DNA of 64,000 bases, from contig NW_004624734.1 of assembly GCF_000247695.1 (NCBI RefSeq), positions 40,729,431-40,793,430 of the forward strand, in the 5' to 3' direction. The notes under the pieces were generated by a model. The model had not been told where the DNA came from and made no database searches. It was given only the letters and a program-made list of their open reading frames with translations. Source of the stretch: Heterocephalus glaber (lineage: Eukaryota; Chordata; Mammalia; Rodentia; Bathyergidae). Both the position numbers and the translations under genes were made by a program. Position 1 is the stretch's first letter, and the number at the start of each line of letters is the position of its first letter. This document shows, in pieces, positions 1 to 9,812 of this stretch.

Positions 1-1183
1 CTAATTGCATGGATTTGGGCCTTTTCTTTCCTTTTTCTGACAAGGTTGGCTAAGGTTTTGTGAATTTTGTTTATTCTTTCAAAGAACCAACTCTTGGCTT
101 CATTGATTTTTTGTATTGTTCTCTTAGTCTCCATTGCATTGACTTCTGCCCTGATCTTTATAATTTCCTCCCTTGTATGAGCTTTGGGTTTGTCTTACTC
201 TTCTTTTTCTAGAAGCTTGAGGTTCAGCATCAGTTTGTTTAATCAGGTTGTTTAATTGGGCTCGCTCTGTTTTCCTAATATGAGTATTCACTTCTACAAA
301 TTTCCCTCATAAGACTACTTTCATTTTGTCCCATGGATTTGGATATGTTGTATTGGCATTGTCATTTAATTGTAGGAACTGTCTGATTTCTTCAATTTCC
401 TCTGTGACCCATTGGTTATTCAGAAGTGTGTTGTTCAATTTCCATGTGTTTATGAAATTTTTTGAGTTTCTTTTGCTATGGACCTCCAATTTCATCACAC
501 TATGGTGTGATAATATACAGGGGATAACTTCAATTCCTTTGCACTTACTGAAACATATTTTATGAGTGAGTATGTGGTCTATTTTGGAGAATGACCCGTG
601 TGCAGCTGAGAAGAATGTGTATTCTGATTTTGTGGGGTGGAAGACTCTGTAAACATCTGTTAAGTTCATTTGTTGAAGAGTTTGATTGGGTTCTAGTATT
701 TCATTTATTTTTTGTCTCATTGATCTATTTGTGACAGTGGGGTATTGAGTTTCCCCACTACTATTGTATTAGTGCTTATTTGATTTTTCATGTCTGTTAG
801 TATTTGTTTTATGTAGTTGGGCACACTAGTGTTTGATGCATATGTGTTTATGATTGTCATCTCTTCTTGTTGGATTATTGCCTTTACAAGGATGTAGTGT
901 CCTTCTTTGCCTCTCTTAATCAGTGTTGGTTTGAAATGCACTTGCTTTCCAAAAAGGATAGCTACTCCTGCTTTTTTTTAGGTTCCTGTCATATGGAGTA
1001 TTGTTTTCCACCTTTACCTTTCAGTCTGTGAGTTTCTTTTTGAAATAAGTGTGTTTCTTGTATGTAGCATATTGTTGGATTTTGCTTCTTGACCCATTCT
1101 GCCAGTCTGTTTCTTTTGAATGGTGAATTGAGACCATTAACATTGATGGTTATAACTGATATGTATTGACTTATCATTATCAT
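1..1183 (-). pseudogene. Decayed L1 ORF2: endonuclease domain and start of RT linker
   Basis: ORF2 of L1 encodes an APE-type endonuclease and a reverse transcriptase that together carry out target-primed insertion. Three open pieces lie in order on the minus strand: 1183-989 (N terminus, with NVNGLN and QETHL holding the conserved Asn and Glu), 941-717 (INTYASN, GKLNTPLS) and 720-307 (FSKIDHIL, SHHSVMKLE, WKLNN). Two expected catalytic acids are replaced: the Asp of the usual GDFNTPLS is Lys, and the Asp of the usual SDHS is His. Stops and frame changes separate the pieces. It is therefore non-functional. Positions 306-1 continue the homology toward the RT domain, which lies outside the window. 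Confidence 0.88.
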
Positions 1184-1289
1184 GACTTTTCTTTCTGTTG
1201 GATTCTCCCCACTTTGTGTTTAATTTCTTGTCATGACCAACAGATTCATTCTGCTGGGCTTATTGGGGTTGTGATCCTTGTTGTCTTTT

Positions 1290-1690
1290 CCTAGGATATT
1301 GTCTAAAATTTTTTGAGTGCTGGTTTGGTATTCATGAGGTTCCTCAAGTGCTCTTTGTCATGAAAGTATCTTATTTCTCCATCAATTCTGAAAGATAGTT
1401 TTGCAGGGTACATCAAAGTAGGTTGGAGGCTGTTTTCCCTTAGGGATTGAAATACATTACTCCAAGCTCTTCTTGCCTTGAGGGTTTTTGTTGAGAAGCC
1501 TCTGTGATTCTGATGGGCTTTCCTTTGTATGTGATTTGTTTCTTTTCTCTAACTGGTTGTAAAATTTTGTTCTTCTGTTGGGTTTCTGGAATCTTAATTA
1601 TATGCCTATATGTAGATTTTTTTTTGATCAAGGCTAGTTGGAGTCCTATATGCCTCACTTATCTGTATGTCAAGTTCTTTTCCCCTCCTT
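1290..1690 (-). pseudogene. Decayed L1 ORF1 C-terminal domain
   Basis: ORF1p is the RNA-binding trimeric chaperone of L1. The minus-strand frame 1658-1440 reads RHI..., then KIPETQQKNKIL, REKKQITYKGKPIRITEA and SRQEELG, which matches the RRM/C-terminal domain of mammalian L1 ORF1 (REKKQ.TYKG.PIR). Homology continues in other frames to about 1290 (the PAKLSF-like and DKQ.LREF-like end of the protein) and back to about 1685 (LDIQISEA). No coiled-coil N-terminal half is found directly upstream, so the copy is both frameshifted and internally deleted or rearranged. Confidence 0.8.
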
Positions 1691-2442
1691 GGGAAGTACT
1701 GGCAGGGAGCCAGTTCATCCTGGCAGGAGATACACAGACTGTTGCAGGTTCAACAACTCTGATCCCAGCCTCACAGCCAAAAATCAGCCTGAACTTCAGT
1801 GGAACTAAAGGTGCTGGCTTGCTGGGATTATCCACTACCCCACTGTAAGGGGAAGGCTAGGTTCCTGGGATTAAGCACCTTACATCTGGACTTGGTCTGC
1901 CGACCTTGTCTACCAGTGACAGCAGAGATATGCCTTGAATTGGATTTTTAAATTTTTTTTCTCTTTTCTGGTTTTTGTTCTTTTTTTGTTTTTGCTTGAT
2001 TGTTCTCGTTTTTATATGACTGTGAACATGGCTTCTAGATTTTTTGCTTTTGTTGTTGTTCTGTTCTATCTTCTTCACCAGTTTCCCAAAGTTTGTGTGA
2101 TCTTCCTGTGTCCTCCAGCCTTGCTTCTAATCTCTTCCTTTTCTATTTCTCTAGTTCCCTCAAACCCTTTTAAGTCTTCTCCTCTAAGGAAAAAAATCAC
2201 CATATCGAGGGCTTATTTATTGCATACAATTTTCTGGTTCATTTTAGATTTTTTTATATAACCATAAATCTAGTTCATATAATTAAAGGTGGCAAATTAA
2301 TAGTTACCACAGTTTGTCATTTTCTAGGCTGTGTTTGATGCTGTTGTTATTGTTGATCATACTACTTTAGCCGAGGTGACATAATTTTACTAATAAATTG
2401 TTCTTCCTGGTATACTAAGACTGAGATTGCCTAAAAGTCTCA
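1691..2442. other. Probable rearranged L1 5' sequence; identity uncertain
   Basis: Upstream (minus sense) of the ORF1 remnant the expected N-terminal ORF1 coding sequence is missing. Instead there is A-rich minus-strand sequence (2078-1930, many Lys/Asn codons) and a GC-balanced stretch at 1690-1860 that could be L1 5' UTR. The last 150 bases show nothing recognisable. Assignment to L1 rests on position and composition only. Confidence 0.3.
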
Positions 2443-3045
2443 AAAAATACTATAGGGCAGTGCCAAAGAACTGGGAGCTGGGCCAAGTAGGCAGAAACTT
2501 CTCATCGCCAATAAATTGAAGAGGTAGGATCTTGCAACAGACTCAAAACCCAAAAGCCAGCTAAACCTGGAAGATACTACTGAGAAGTAGTCATTTCTTA
2601 AGGGTTCTGAATACTAGCAATAAAGCTACTTGTCATAAGCAATTCACAAGCATCAACTCAACAATTAAACTAAAAAAAAAAAAAGAAAATGACAAGACAT
2701 TTAGACAAGATGCAACCCCCTAGACTTTCAGCTCACCAAAGGCAAACCCAAGAGGCAATGAGGTAGAACAATTCAAAAGCCACCCACCTGGACTCTCTGA
2801 AATGGTAACAGCTGAAGTTACAAAGCAGATGAATGAGGCTCTAGAAAAACATCAAAGCAGAAATAATTTCTCAGATAACTACAGAGGTAGTGACCATAAT
2901 GAAAGACATAGTTAGTGACTCCAGAGCAGACAAAAATAATAAAATAGAGGAGCTCAGAAAAGTAATGGAAACCATGAACACCCAGCATAGGAAAGAAAAC
3001 GAATCCACGAAACAGTCAAACAGATCTCCCAAACTATAAGAATAC
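2443..3045 (+). mobile_element. L1-like 5'/ORF1 N-terminal fragment in plus orientation
   Basis: A purine-rich stretch whose 2810-3030 part resembles the coiled-coil portion of L1 ORF1 (MVTAEVTKQMNEALEK, then E/K/Q-rich sequence) but is broken by stops. It faces the opposite way to the L1 at 1-1690, so the locus is a head-to-head arrangement, either from 5' inversion during insertion or from two separate insertions. Confidence 0.4.
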
Positions 3046-3385
3046 AGGTTAGTGTAATTGGTTCAGTTTTATCTTTGCCAGACAATGTATTTTCATTTGG
3101 TTTCAAGTTGTTATCTACCTTTCTTTCTTTTCAACCTGAAGGACCCTATTTAGCATTCCTTAGCATTCCATTAGAACAAGTCTAATGTAATGAATTCCAT
3201 CAGCTTTTGTTTACCTGAAAAAGTCTTAATTTCTCTTTTTTGTGTGTGGTGCTGACAAGTACTAGGCAAGTGCTTTACCACTGATCTATATCCCCAACCT
3301 TTATTTCTCTTTAATTTTCAAAGGTCAGTTTTGCTGGACAGAGTAAACTTTCTTGGTTGCAATTTCTTTCTTTCCCATGCCTTTG
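3046..3385 (-). mobile_element. Ancient L1 fragment (ORF1 3' end and inter-ORF region)
   Basis: The minus strand resembles the end of mammalian L1 ORF1 (the conserved tract coding for YPAKLTF-like residues, then the tract corresponding to K..ELNSF/FITF before the inter-ORF spacer). It is more diverged than the 1-1690 copy, so it is probably an older L1M-type remnant. An ID SINE interrupts it. Confidence 0.55.
3236..3300 (-). mobile_element. ID-type SINE inside L1 fragment
   Basis: The minus strand reads GGTTGGGGATATAGATCAGTGGTAAAGC followed by CTTGCCTAGTACTTG, the tRNA-Ala-derived ID pattern. The B-box end is degenerate and the tail is a short T run on plus. Diverged copy. Confidence 0.75.
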
Positions 3386-3712
3386 AGAGTGGGTGGAGCT
3401 TAGCGACTCCTTCCAACTGAATGATGACCAGAGCTACTTCTGTGATTAGGACAGCAGTGCTGTCTTGTTACTGTCCCCTCTTGCTTGCCAACTCTAATGA
3501 AATAAGCTGTCTCACTGAGAAATGCTCGATAGAGAGGCTCATGTTGAAAGGAACATTTTTACAGTAATTGTGTGAAACAGTTTTTCAGTTTCCTGTGTTT
3601 GTGACCAAGACTTATAAGAAGACTACAAATAGCAAATTCATCTCTTATAGCTGATATATGAAAGAAACTTGATGGCTTTCTAAAAGTTTCCAATCAAAAT
3701 ACAGGGAGAATA
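3386..3712. other. Unique sequence, nothing recognised
   Basis: No repeat, open frame or RNA gene is apparent between the L1 fragment and the next SINE. Confidence 0.5.
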
Positions 3713-3917
3713 GATGGGTGTAGTGGTGCACACTTGTAATGCCAGCACAGTGGGAGGCTGATATAGAAGCGTTGCAAATTCAAGCCCAGCTTGGCAATTT
3801 AGTGAGTTAGTGACTGTGTCTCAAAATGTAAGAAAATTTCAAAGGGCTGGAGATACAGCTTAGTACAAAGGCCCTAAGTTCAATCCTCAATACCAGAAAA
3901 ACAAAAACCAAACCAAC
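3713..3917 (+). mobile_element. B1-dID composite SINE
   Basis: A 7SL-derived B1 part (GGTGTAGTGGTGCACACTTG, GAGGCTG-like and GTGTCTCAAAA motifs) is followed by an ID-related part (GGGCTGGAGATACAGCTTAG ... AAGTTCAATCCTCAATACC) and an A-rich tail. Old, many substitutions. Confidence 0.85.
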
Positions 3918-5007
3918 TGAAGAAACCAACAAACAAAACCCAAGAAAGGTGTTACTATGCAAGCATTTCAGGTGATTAATTCAAAAATTATTTTCTAGGT
4001 TTTGTGATGTTTGTAGTACATGTATATTTTTGTATATGTAGCATGCATATATGTTTGTAGAGTATGTTAAATTTTGTATGGTTCATTGTTTAAATACTAG
4101 TTTTTCATGTATTATAAAAAATAAAAGAATAAAAACAAACTTAACACTCTGCCAAGGAATTGATTATTCAACATATTATGGTCAAAAGTGGAATTACCAT
4201 TTTTTAAATATTTTGAATATTTTGGGAAGAAATGTCATGAAAACAATACATTTATTTTTTAAAGACAAACAGGAGAGCAAGCTAGGAATGTGGCTCAGTG
4301 TAAAGTGCTTGCCTGGTATGTACAAGTCCCTGGGCTCAATCCCCAGCACCAATAAAAAAAGAAAGGCCAGGAAAAAATTTGATTAAAGGTTATCCTTTCT
4401 ATATACAAGATTCTCAATATGTGGCAGCAAGGAGGAAAACAGTGAAAGGATCATCCAGTCTGTGGAGACCATAGTCTGTCCCCATTGTGCCTGATGCGTC
4501 ATCTTAATGCACTTTGTCTAAAATAGGTAAGGAGCATTTGCAGGAGTAAACAAGAAAGAAAATTAAAGTCAAAAGACACAACTTTACTTGAATTTAATGA
4601 TCAACATACAAGGTTTTCTCGGAGAAATAATTTTTGAAAAGTTGTTAGTCTTTTCAGCTGTAAAATAGCATCATATAAACACAAGAAAAACAGGCAGAGG
4701 TATATCTTTAAAAACAACTTTCCAAAAGAGACGTATTTGGAAAGAGCAATTGAACTTTTGATTTGATTGGATGACAGCATTATGTGTTAAAGACAGCAGA
4801 ACAAGTACACATATCATTCTATTTGTGATAAAGCTGCATGAGGCCCTTCTGTTGCAGATTTTTTTAAAATTAGAATACCACTTGCCCAGTTCAAATTGTT
4901 CAGTGAGAGACACAGTTTCTAAATACTTTTGAAATTTACTGATTTTTATCAAGATGCTAGTGAATGATGTATATATATTGTGAGATTAGTTAAATTATGC
5001 CTTCTTA
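3918..5007. other. AT-rich unique sequence containing one ID SINE
   Basis: Apart from the SINE at 4280-4362 nothing is recognised. The open frame at 4051-4386 runs into the SINE and shows no protein family signature, so it is treated as chance. Confidence 0.5.
4280..4362 (+). mobile_element. ID SINE
   Basis: GCTAGGAATGTGGCTCAGTG (A box), GTGCTTGCCTGGTATG and GGGCTCAATCCCCAGCACC (B box region), then an A-rich tail. Older, AGTGTAAAGTGCTTGCC-type subfamily. Confidence 0.85.
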
Positions 5008-5174
5008 GCCACCCACAGTGGCACATGACTGTAATCTGAACTACTCAGAAGGCTGAGACAGGAGGATGGCAAATTGAGGCTAGCCTGGGCAATTTAGCAA
5101 GACCCTGTTTTCAGAATAAAAAAGAAAAAGGCTGAGGATATAGCTCAATGGTAGAGTGCTTCTGGGGTCCCTCC

Positions 5175-5176
<2 letters not shown>
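5008..5176 (+). mobile_element. B1-dID composite SINE, 3' end replaced by microsatellite
   Basis: B1 part from GCCACCCACAGTGGCACATG through GCAAGACCCTGTTTTC, then an ID part GGCTGAGGATATAGCTCAAT GGTAGAGTGCTTC. The B-box end is missing and sequence passes directly into a CA repeat. Confidence 0.85.

Positions 5177-5216
<40 letters not shown>
5177..5216 (+). repeat. (CA)n microsatellite, about 20 units
   Basis: Uninterrupted CA dinucleotides, placed where the 3' end of the preceding SINE should be. Confidence 0.97.
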
Positions 5217-5218
<2 letters not shown>

Positions 5219-6438
5219 AGATATATTCCTTCTTTAAGAAGGAACCATAATCTTAAAGAAGATTGTTCTGTATGAAATATTTTCCCTCTTGTTTTCACTT
5301 TTATATCTAAACAGTCTCTTCCTACTAGACATGGAATCACACTAAAAGTAACAAAGATAATATGAAACAGACAGAAAATATGTGGAAAATAGAAAAATAG
5401 TTTTACCTTAGCAAATATTTATAAATTTCTAAAACAGAATTATTACAGAAAAGCACTTAATAATTTGTGTTTTAAGGACCCTAAAATTCATACGAAACCA
5501 GAAGAGATCAAGAATAGCAAAAGCAATCCTGGATAAAAAGAACAAAGGGGACAGGCATCACAATCCTGGACTTGAAGTTATATTACAAAGCTATTGTGAT
5601 TAAAAACAGCATGGTACTGGTACAAAAACAGACATGAGGATCAATGGAACAGAATAGAGAATGCAGAAACACCAAGTACATTCAGCTATTTGATCTTTGA
5701 CAAAGGGGTAAAAAGCACACAGTGTAGGAAAGATGGCCTCTTTAATAAATGGTGTTGGGAAAACTGGCTATCCACATGAAGGAGATTGAAGCTAGAATCG
5801 TATCTCTCACCACATACTAAAGTAAAATCAAAATGGATCAAAGAGCTAAATGTTAAACCAGAAATACTTAACCTCCGGGAAGATAAGATAGGTAAAGCTC
5901 TTGAAGTCATAGGTGTAGACAATGGCTTTTGAACAGAACCTCAGTTGCACAGGAAATAGGAATCAACGAATGGAATCATATTAAATTAAAAAGCTCCTGC
6001 ACCACAAAAGAAAAACCAACAGATTGAAAAGGCAACCTGCAGAAGGAGAAAAACATTTTTACCAGTAATTCCTCAGACAGAGGACTCACATCTAGAATAA
6101 AGGACCTCAAAAAATAGACCCCCACCCCAATAAAAGACCCAATCAAAAATAATGTGCAAGTGAAACAGATAAACACTTCATAGAAGTAAGAATGGCCAAT
6201 AAATACATGACGAAATCTTGAACTTTGCTGTCCAACTGTTAGAGAAGTGCAAATTGAAACAACACTAAGATTCCATCTTACTCCAGAAAGAATGGTCATC
6301 ATCAAGAAATCAAATAATAACAAATGCTGAGGAGGCTGCAGGAAAAAAGGACATTTCAACACGGTGGGAATATAAACTAGTACAACTATATTAAGGAAAT
6401 TCCTCAAACTTTGAGATTCCTCAAAAACTAAAACTAGA

Positions 6439-6595
6439 GCTAGGCAGGGTGGTGCATACCTGTAATCCCAACACTGGGGAGACTGAGGCAGGAGGATCAC
6501 TGTGAGTTCAAGGTCAGCCTGGGCTCCATAGTGAGTTCAAGGCCGTCCTGAACTACAATACTTTCAAGTGAGACTCTTTCTGAAAAAAAAAAAAA
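6439..6595 (+). mobile_element. B1 SINE inside L1
   Basis: GCTAGGCAGGGTGGTGCATA start, CTGTAATCCCAACACTGG, and the duplicated internal unit (GTGAGTTCAAGG twice), ending in a 13-base A run. It postdates the L1 it interrupts. Confidence 0.9.
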
Positions 6596-7034
6596 TTAAA
6601 ACGAGAAATTTCATTTGACCAAGCTATTCTTCTAAATATCTTCCTGGAAGAGTTAAAGACATCATATTACAGTAATACATGCACATCCATGTTTATAGCA
6701 GCACAATTCATAATAGCTAAATCTTGCAAGTGCCTCATATGTCCATCAACAGATGAGTGGATAAAGAAAATATATTTACACACCACGAAGCCCTACTCTA
6801 CCATAAAGAAAGACAAACTTGAGTCATTCATAGGAAATTAGATGCACCTTGAGAGCATAATATTAAGTGAAATAAATCAGACACACAAGCTTAAATATCA
6901 CCATGTTTCTCTTATATGAGAAACCTAGGGTAAAAATAAAGAGCAAAATAAAAGATAGATAATAGAAAGTAGGGAGCTAGATCGTTCTCAAAGGGGAAAG
7001 CGGGGAGGGAGGCAAGGGATAAGGGGCGAAAAAA

Positions 7035-7262
7035 GGATTTGAGATGTGTGATACATATGTACCAACTGCACACAAGGAGTGTGGACATTATGTGCTGCAA
7101 ATACGTACCAAAAAAAGAGGAAGAAAAGAAAGGGATCAAGGGATAGGTGGAGTAGGGAGGGAGGGAAAGGAAAGGGATGAAAGAAGAAATGAAGATGTGT
7201 TGTGCACAGGTACCGACGCCACACAAGGAACGGAAACATCAGGCACTACAAGTGTGTGCTAA
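7035..7262 (+). repeat. Two tandem copies of an L1 3'-UTR unit
   Basis: Two related units of roughly 150-base period: GAGATGTGTGATACATATG ... CACACAAGGAGTG ... GTGCTGCAAATACGTACC and GATGTGTTGTGCACAGGTAC ... CACACAAGGAACG ... GGCACTACAAGTGTGTGC, separated by a purine-rich tract. The same arrangement occurs in the L1 ending at 39122. Confidence 0.7.
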
Positions 7263-7293
7263 TGAAAATTTAAAAGTAATTAGTGTTTTTAGG

Positions 7294-8645
7294 GTTTTAA
7301 CAAATGTAAGGGGAATGTTAATATAATCCTCAGTGCAGAGTTGTCATTATGCATACACCAATTAGCAAAACTTATTAACTAAAAGGTGAATTTTAACAAT
7401 AAATAAAAATAGACTCTGCTGCAAAATCAAAGATAATCAGCCTCTAAATATCAAAGTTTATTAATGAGCTTTATTCGATGCTAATTTTCTCTAATTATAT
7501 GAGAATGAAAAAATTACTTTAGAAATGGCTGCTGGAACATTTCCTTTAAATATGCATTAGGCTATAAAGAATAAAGTATATAATTTCTATACTTTCAAGC
7601 TTAAATTTAAAGTTTTTATCCTTTTCTAATGATCACAGTCACCTAAATATTGGGAATAAAATTAAAATTTTTATTTTAAAATATTTCATAATTTTAGTTA
7701 CTTTTCCTCAAGGAAGGGCAATAAAGTAGTAAAGCTCTAAAATTACCTGTTTTAATGCTTTTTCATCCTATTACAGATACAGAAAAATTAAACATGCATT
7801 ATCACTGCTGAATTCATTTTACCCCCTGATTTTAAGCCAATGACTAATCTTGACAATGGTCCACTGAAAAGCTGAGCATTTATTCCAAGGAGGAGAGCAG
7901 GAATGAAAATTACAAAATTAAAAGTCAAAGTAATTCTTCAAATTTAAAGCACTAGATTTTAATCACTTTGAAAAACCACTGGAAAAGAATGAGTCCTAGG
8001 AAGCTAATGGTAGACATAAGCTTTTCCTTTTAAATACATTAAATAATTCATTCACTCCCCAATCTGCTGTCTAACAGTAGGATATGAACACTGCCACTAG
8101 GCTCTCCATTCCTGATGGCAATGGGGGACCCAGAAGGCCCAACCCCACCCTTTCACTGCTTCTGGCAAACTAGGCAACATGGATGGGGCTCCCTAAAGTG
8201 AATGCAGCTTTAAGAGTATTTTAGTATTTGTATTTGAAGACAAACTATTGTAAAAGTGTCCAAATGTGATATAGTTCTCTAAGTTCAATTAGATCATAAT
8301 TTCTCAAAGAATAAGAACAGAAACAATGTATCACTCTACCACACCAAGCTTGAGCTACAAGGAGAACCAGCAAGGAAGCCTTGCAGACTGTGGCCTAAGG
8401 AAAGATGAGCCTGTACTTCCGGATGTGCTTGCTACAGGCTGACAGATCATTTCAGGCAGCTAAGCAACACCTGTGCTTACCTTTCCTTTATGCAATGAGA
8501 GTTCTGTATTGTCTGTAAGACTTCTAAGAGAAGTGAAATCTCATATGACTGCTCAGTTGGGCTGTCTACCTTGAGCAGGATTGTGCAGAACATTCACTCA
8601 TCCTGGCTGGAGAGACAAGGAAGAAAATCCTGAAATCAAGCTAAG
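7294..8645. other. AT-rich unique sequence
   Basis: Repeat-free by eye. Sections such as 7430-7570 and 7790-7870 are rich in TAATTA/ATGCAT-type words and look like possible conserved non-coding sequence, but without alignment this cannot be shown. No credible open frame. Confidence 0.45.
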
Positions 8646-8681
8646 TTGTTTTTTGTTTGTTTGTTTGTTTGTTTGTTTTTT
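8646..8681 (+). repeat. (TTTG)n simple repeat
   Basis: About seven TTTG units followed by a T run. It could be the tail of a lost minus-strand SINE, but no SINE body is adjacent. Confidence 0.9.
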
Positions 8682-9173
8682 ACGTGGGACCAGGTGCTCC
8701 TCATAAGGAATTGGGACTTTTGGCTCATTCTCAGACTCAGAAAGGAAAGTTTCCTAGTATCCTGGTGCATTGGTGGTGGCAGGAGACAGTGGACTGGGGC
8801 TTCTCTCCCCAACAGTGTGATCTGATCTTCATGAATACATGTGAACAGTCTCAGAGGCAACCAGTTCTCCTAGACATGTATTAAAGAGAGTTAAAGGCAA
8901 AGAATTAACACCTGCATAAAGGATGCAAACCAGGCCCTCACATTAAAGAGCATAAATTGATCAAATGAAAATGTAGTAAATGACATCCTAATGGTCCTTA
9001 CTCTGGCTTCCTAATTCTCCGTGCGCAAGATGCTTTTATGCACTGCTGCAGCAGAGCCATCACGGCCTCTGACAGCCCCCGTTAGTTTAATTACAGCCTA
9101 ATGCTCTCTGAATATGTCTGGCATAAAAGCCCATATAACTGCCTTTTCTTAATTTAGATGAGTCAGGTTGAGC
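8682..9173. other. Unique sequence with an enhancer-like block at 8985-9165
   Basis: No repeats. The 8985-9165 part is repeat-free with balanced composition and words such as CTGCTGCAGCAG, TTTAATTACAGCCTAATG and CATAAAAGCCCATATAA, of the sort seen in conserved developmental non-coding elements. Function is inference. Confidence 0.4.
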
Positions 9174-9273
9174 CTTTTTTCCTTTTTGCTATGTTATCCC
9201 AGGTGGCCTTGAGCATGTGATCATCCTGCCTCAAGTGCCTGGGGTTATAGGTATGTGCCATCTTGCTGGGCTC
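9174..9273 (-). mobile_element. B1 SINE fragment
   Basis: Minus strand: GCCCAGCAAGATGGCACATA, CTATAACCCCAGGCACTTGA, AGGATGATCACATGCTC, CACCTGGGATAACATAGC. Tail-proximal end is a T-rich run on plus. Confidence 0.75.
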
Positions 9274-9544
9274 AGATTGAGCAGTTCAAAAAATCCAAAC
9301 TTTAGTACAACCTTGTAGTACATACAAAGTATACATGCATTTGAAAAATGCACATTGAAGCCATCTTTGGTATGATAACCAGATAGAAGCAGTTTGAGGA
9401 TTGGAATCCTGTAATTAAACTGCTATAAAAACTCTTAAGTGAAAGGTATTATTTAATGTCTATGTCTTAATATTTTTCATCACCATATTCATACTCTTTT
9501 GTCTTAACATATTTTTAAATGATTGTTTTATCATAATATCAATA
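9274..9544. other. Unique AT-rich sequence
   Basis: Nothing recognised. Confidence 0.4.
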
Positions 9545-9812
9545 TAATAATGATAGCTAATAACCAATTGCTCAATACATGCTAACCCATTTAATCCTAT
9601 ATGAGACATACAACTATAATGAGATAGATTCTATTATTAGCACCATTTTATAATCACCATTTGGTGATTAAACTGCTATGAAAAGCATAGATTAAGTGAC
9701 CTCACATCAGACAGCATGTAAGTGGATAGCTGAATCAACCTGGGTTTTGAATCTAGGTATATTCAGGCTGCCTCCAGATCAGGTCTCTTAACTACTACCC
9801 TAGACTGCCTGG
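9545..9812 (-). mobile_element. MIR SINE (ancient tRNA-derived)
   Basis: Pattern of a minus-strand MIR: CCATTTAATCCTATATGAG, TAGATTCTATTATTAGCACC ATTTTATAAT, then TTAAGTGACCTCACATCAGA, GTTTTGAATCTAGGTATATT and TCTCTTAACTACTACCCTAG. Diverged as expected for an element predating the placental radiation. Confidence 0.8.

Larger units (their letters stand above)
1..1690 (-). mobile_element. LINE-1 copy, minus strand, continues beyond left edge
   Basis: Read on the minus strand this holds, in order, an ORF1 C-terminal region (about 1690-1290), a short inter-ORF region, and ORF2 from its start near 1170 through the endonuclease domain and into the endonuclease-RT linker, where the window ends. The protein similarity is by recognition of L1 family motifs (NVNGLN, QETHL, SKIDHIL, INTWKLNN). 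The reading frame is broken at several points, so this is a dead copy. Its state is moderately preserved, which suggests a rodent-lineage insertion and not a pre-mammalian fossil. Confidence 0.9.
5478..7276 (+). mobile_element. 5'-truncated LINE-1 with target-site duplication
   Basis: Sequence resembles the 3' part of L1 ORF2 (from the tract encoding KFIWK.KRPRIAKAIL-like residues) followed by the 3' UTR, with a purine-rich 3' UTR segment. Coding frames are full of stops. A 17-base direct repeat with two mismatches flanks it (5461-5477 and 7277-7293, TAATTTGTGTTTTAAGG versus TAATTAGTGTTTTTAGG), the mark of target-primed insertion. A B1 SINE lies inside at 6439-6595. Length is about 1.8 kb, compared with 6-7 kb for a full L1. 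Confidence 0.9.

Noticed and set aside
5976..6500. 174-codon minus-strand open frame
   Set aside because: It is antisense to an L1 3' end and runs into a B1 SINE.
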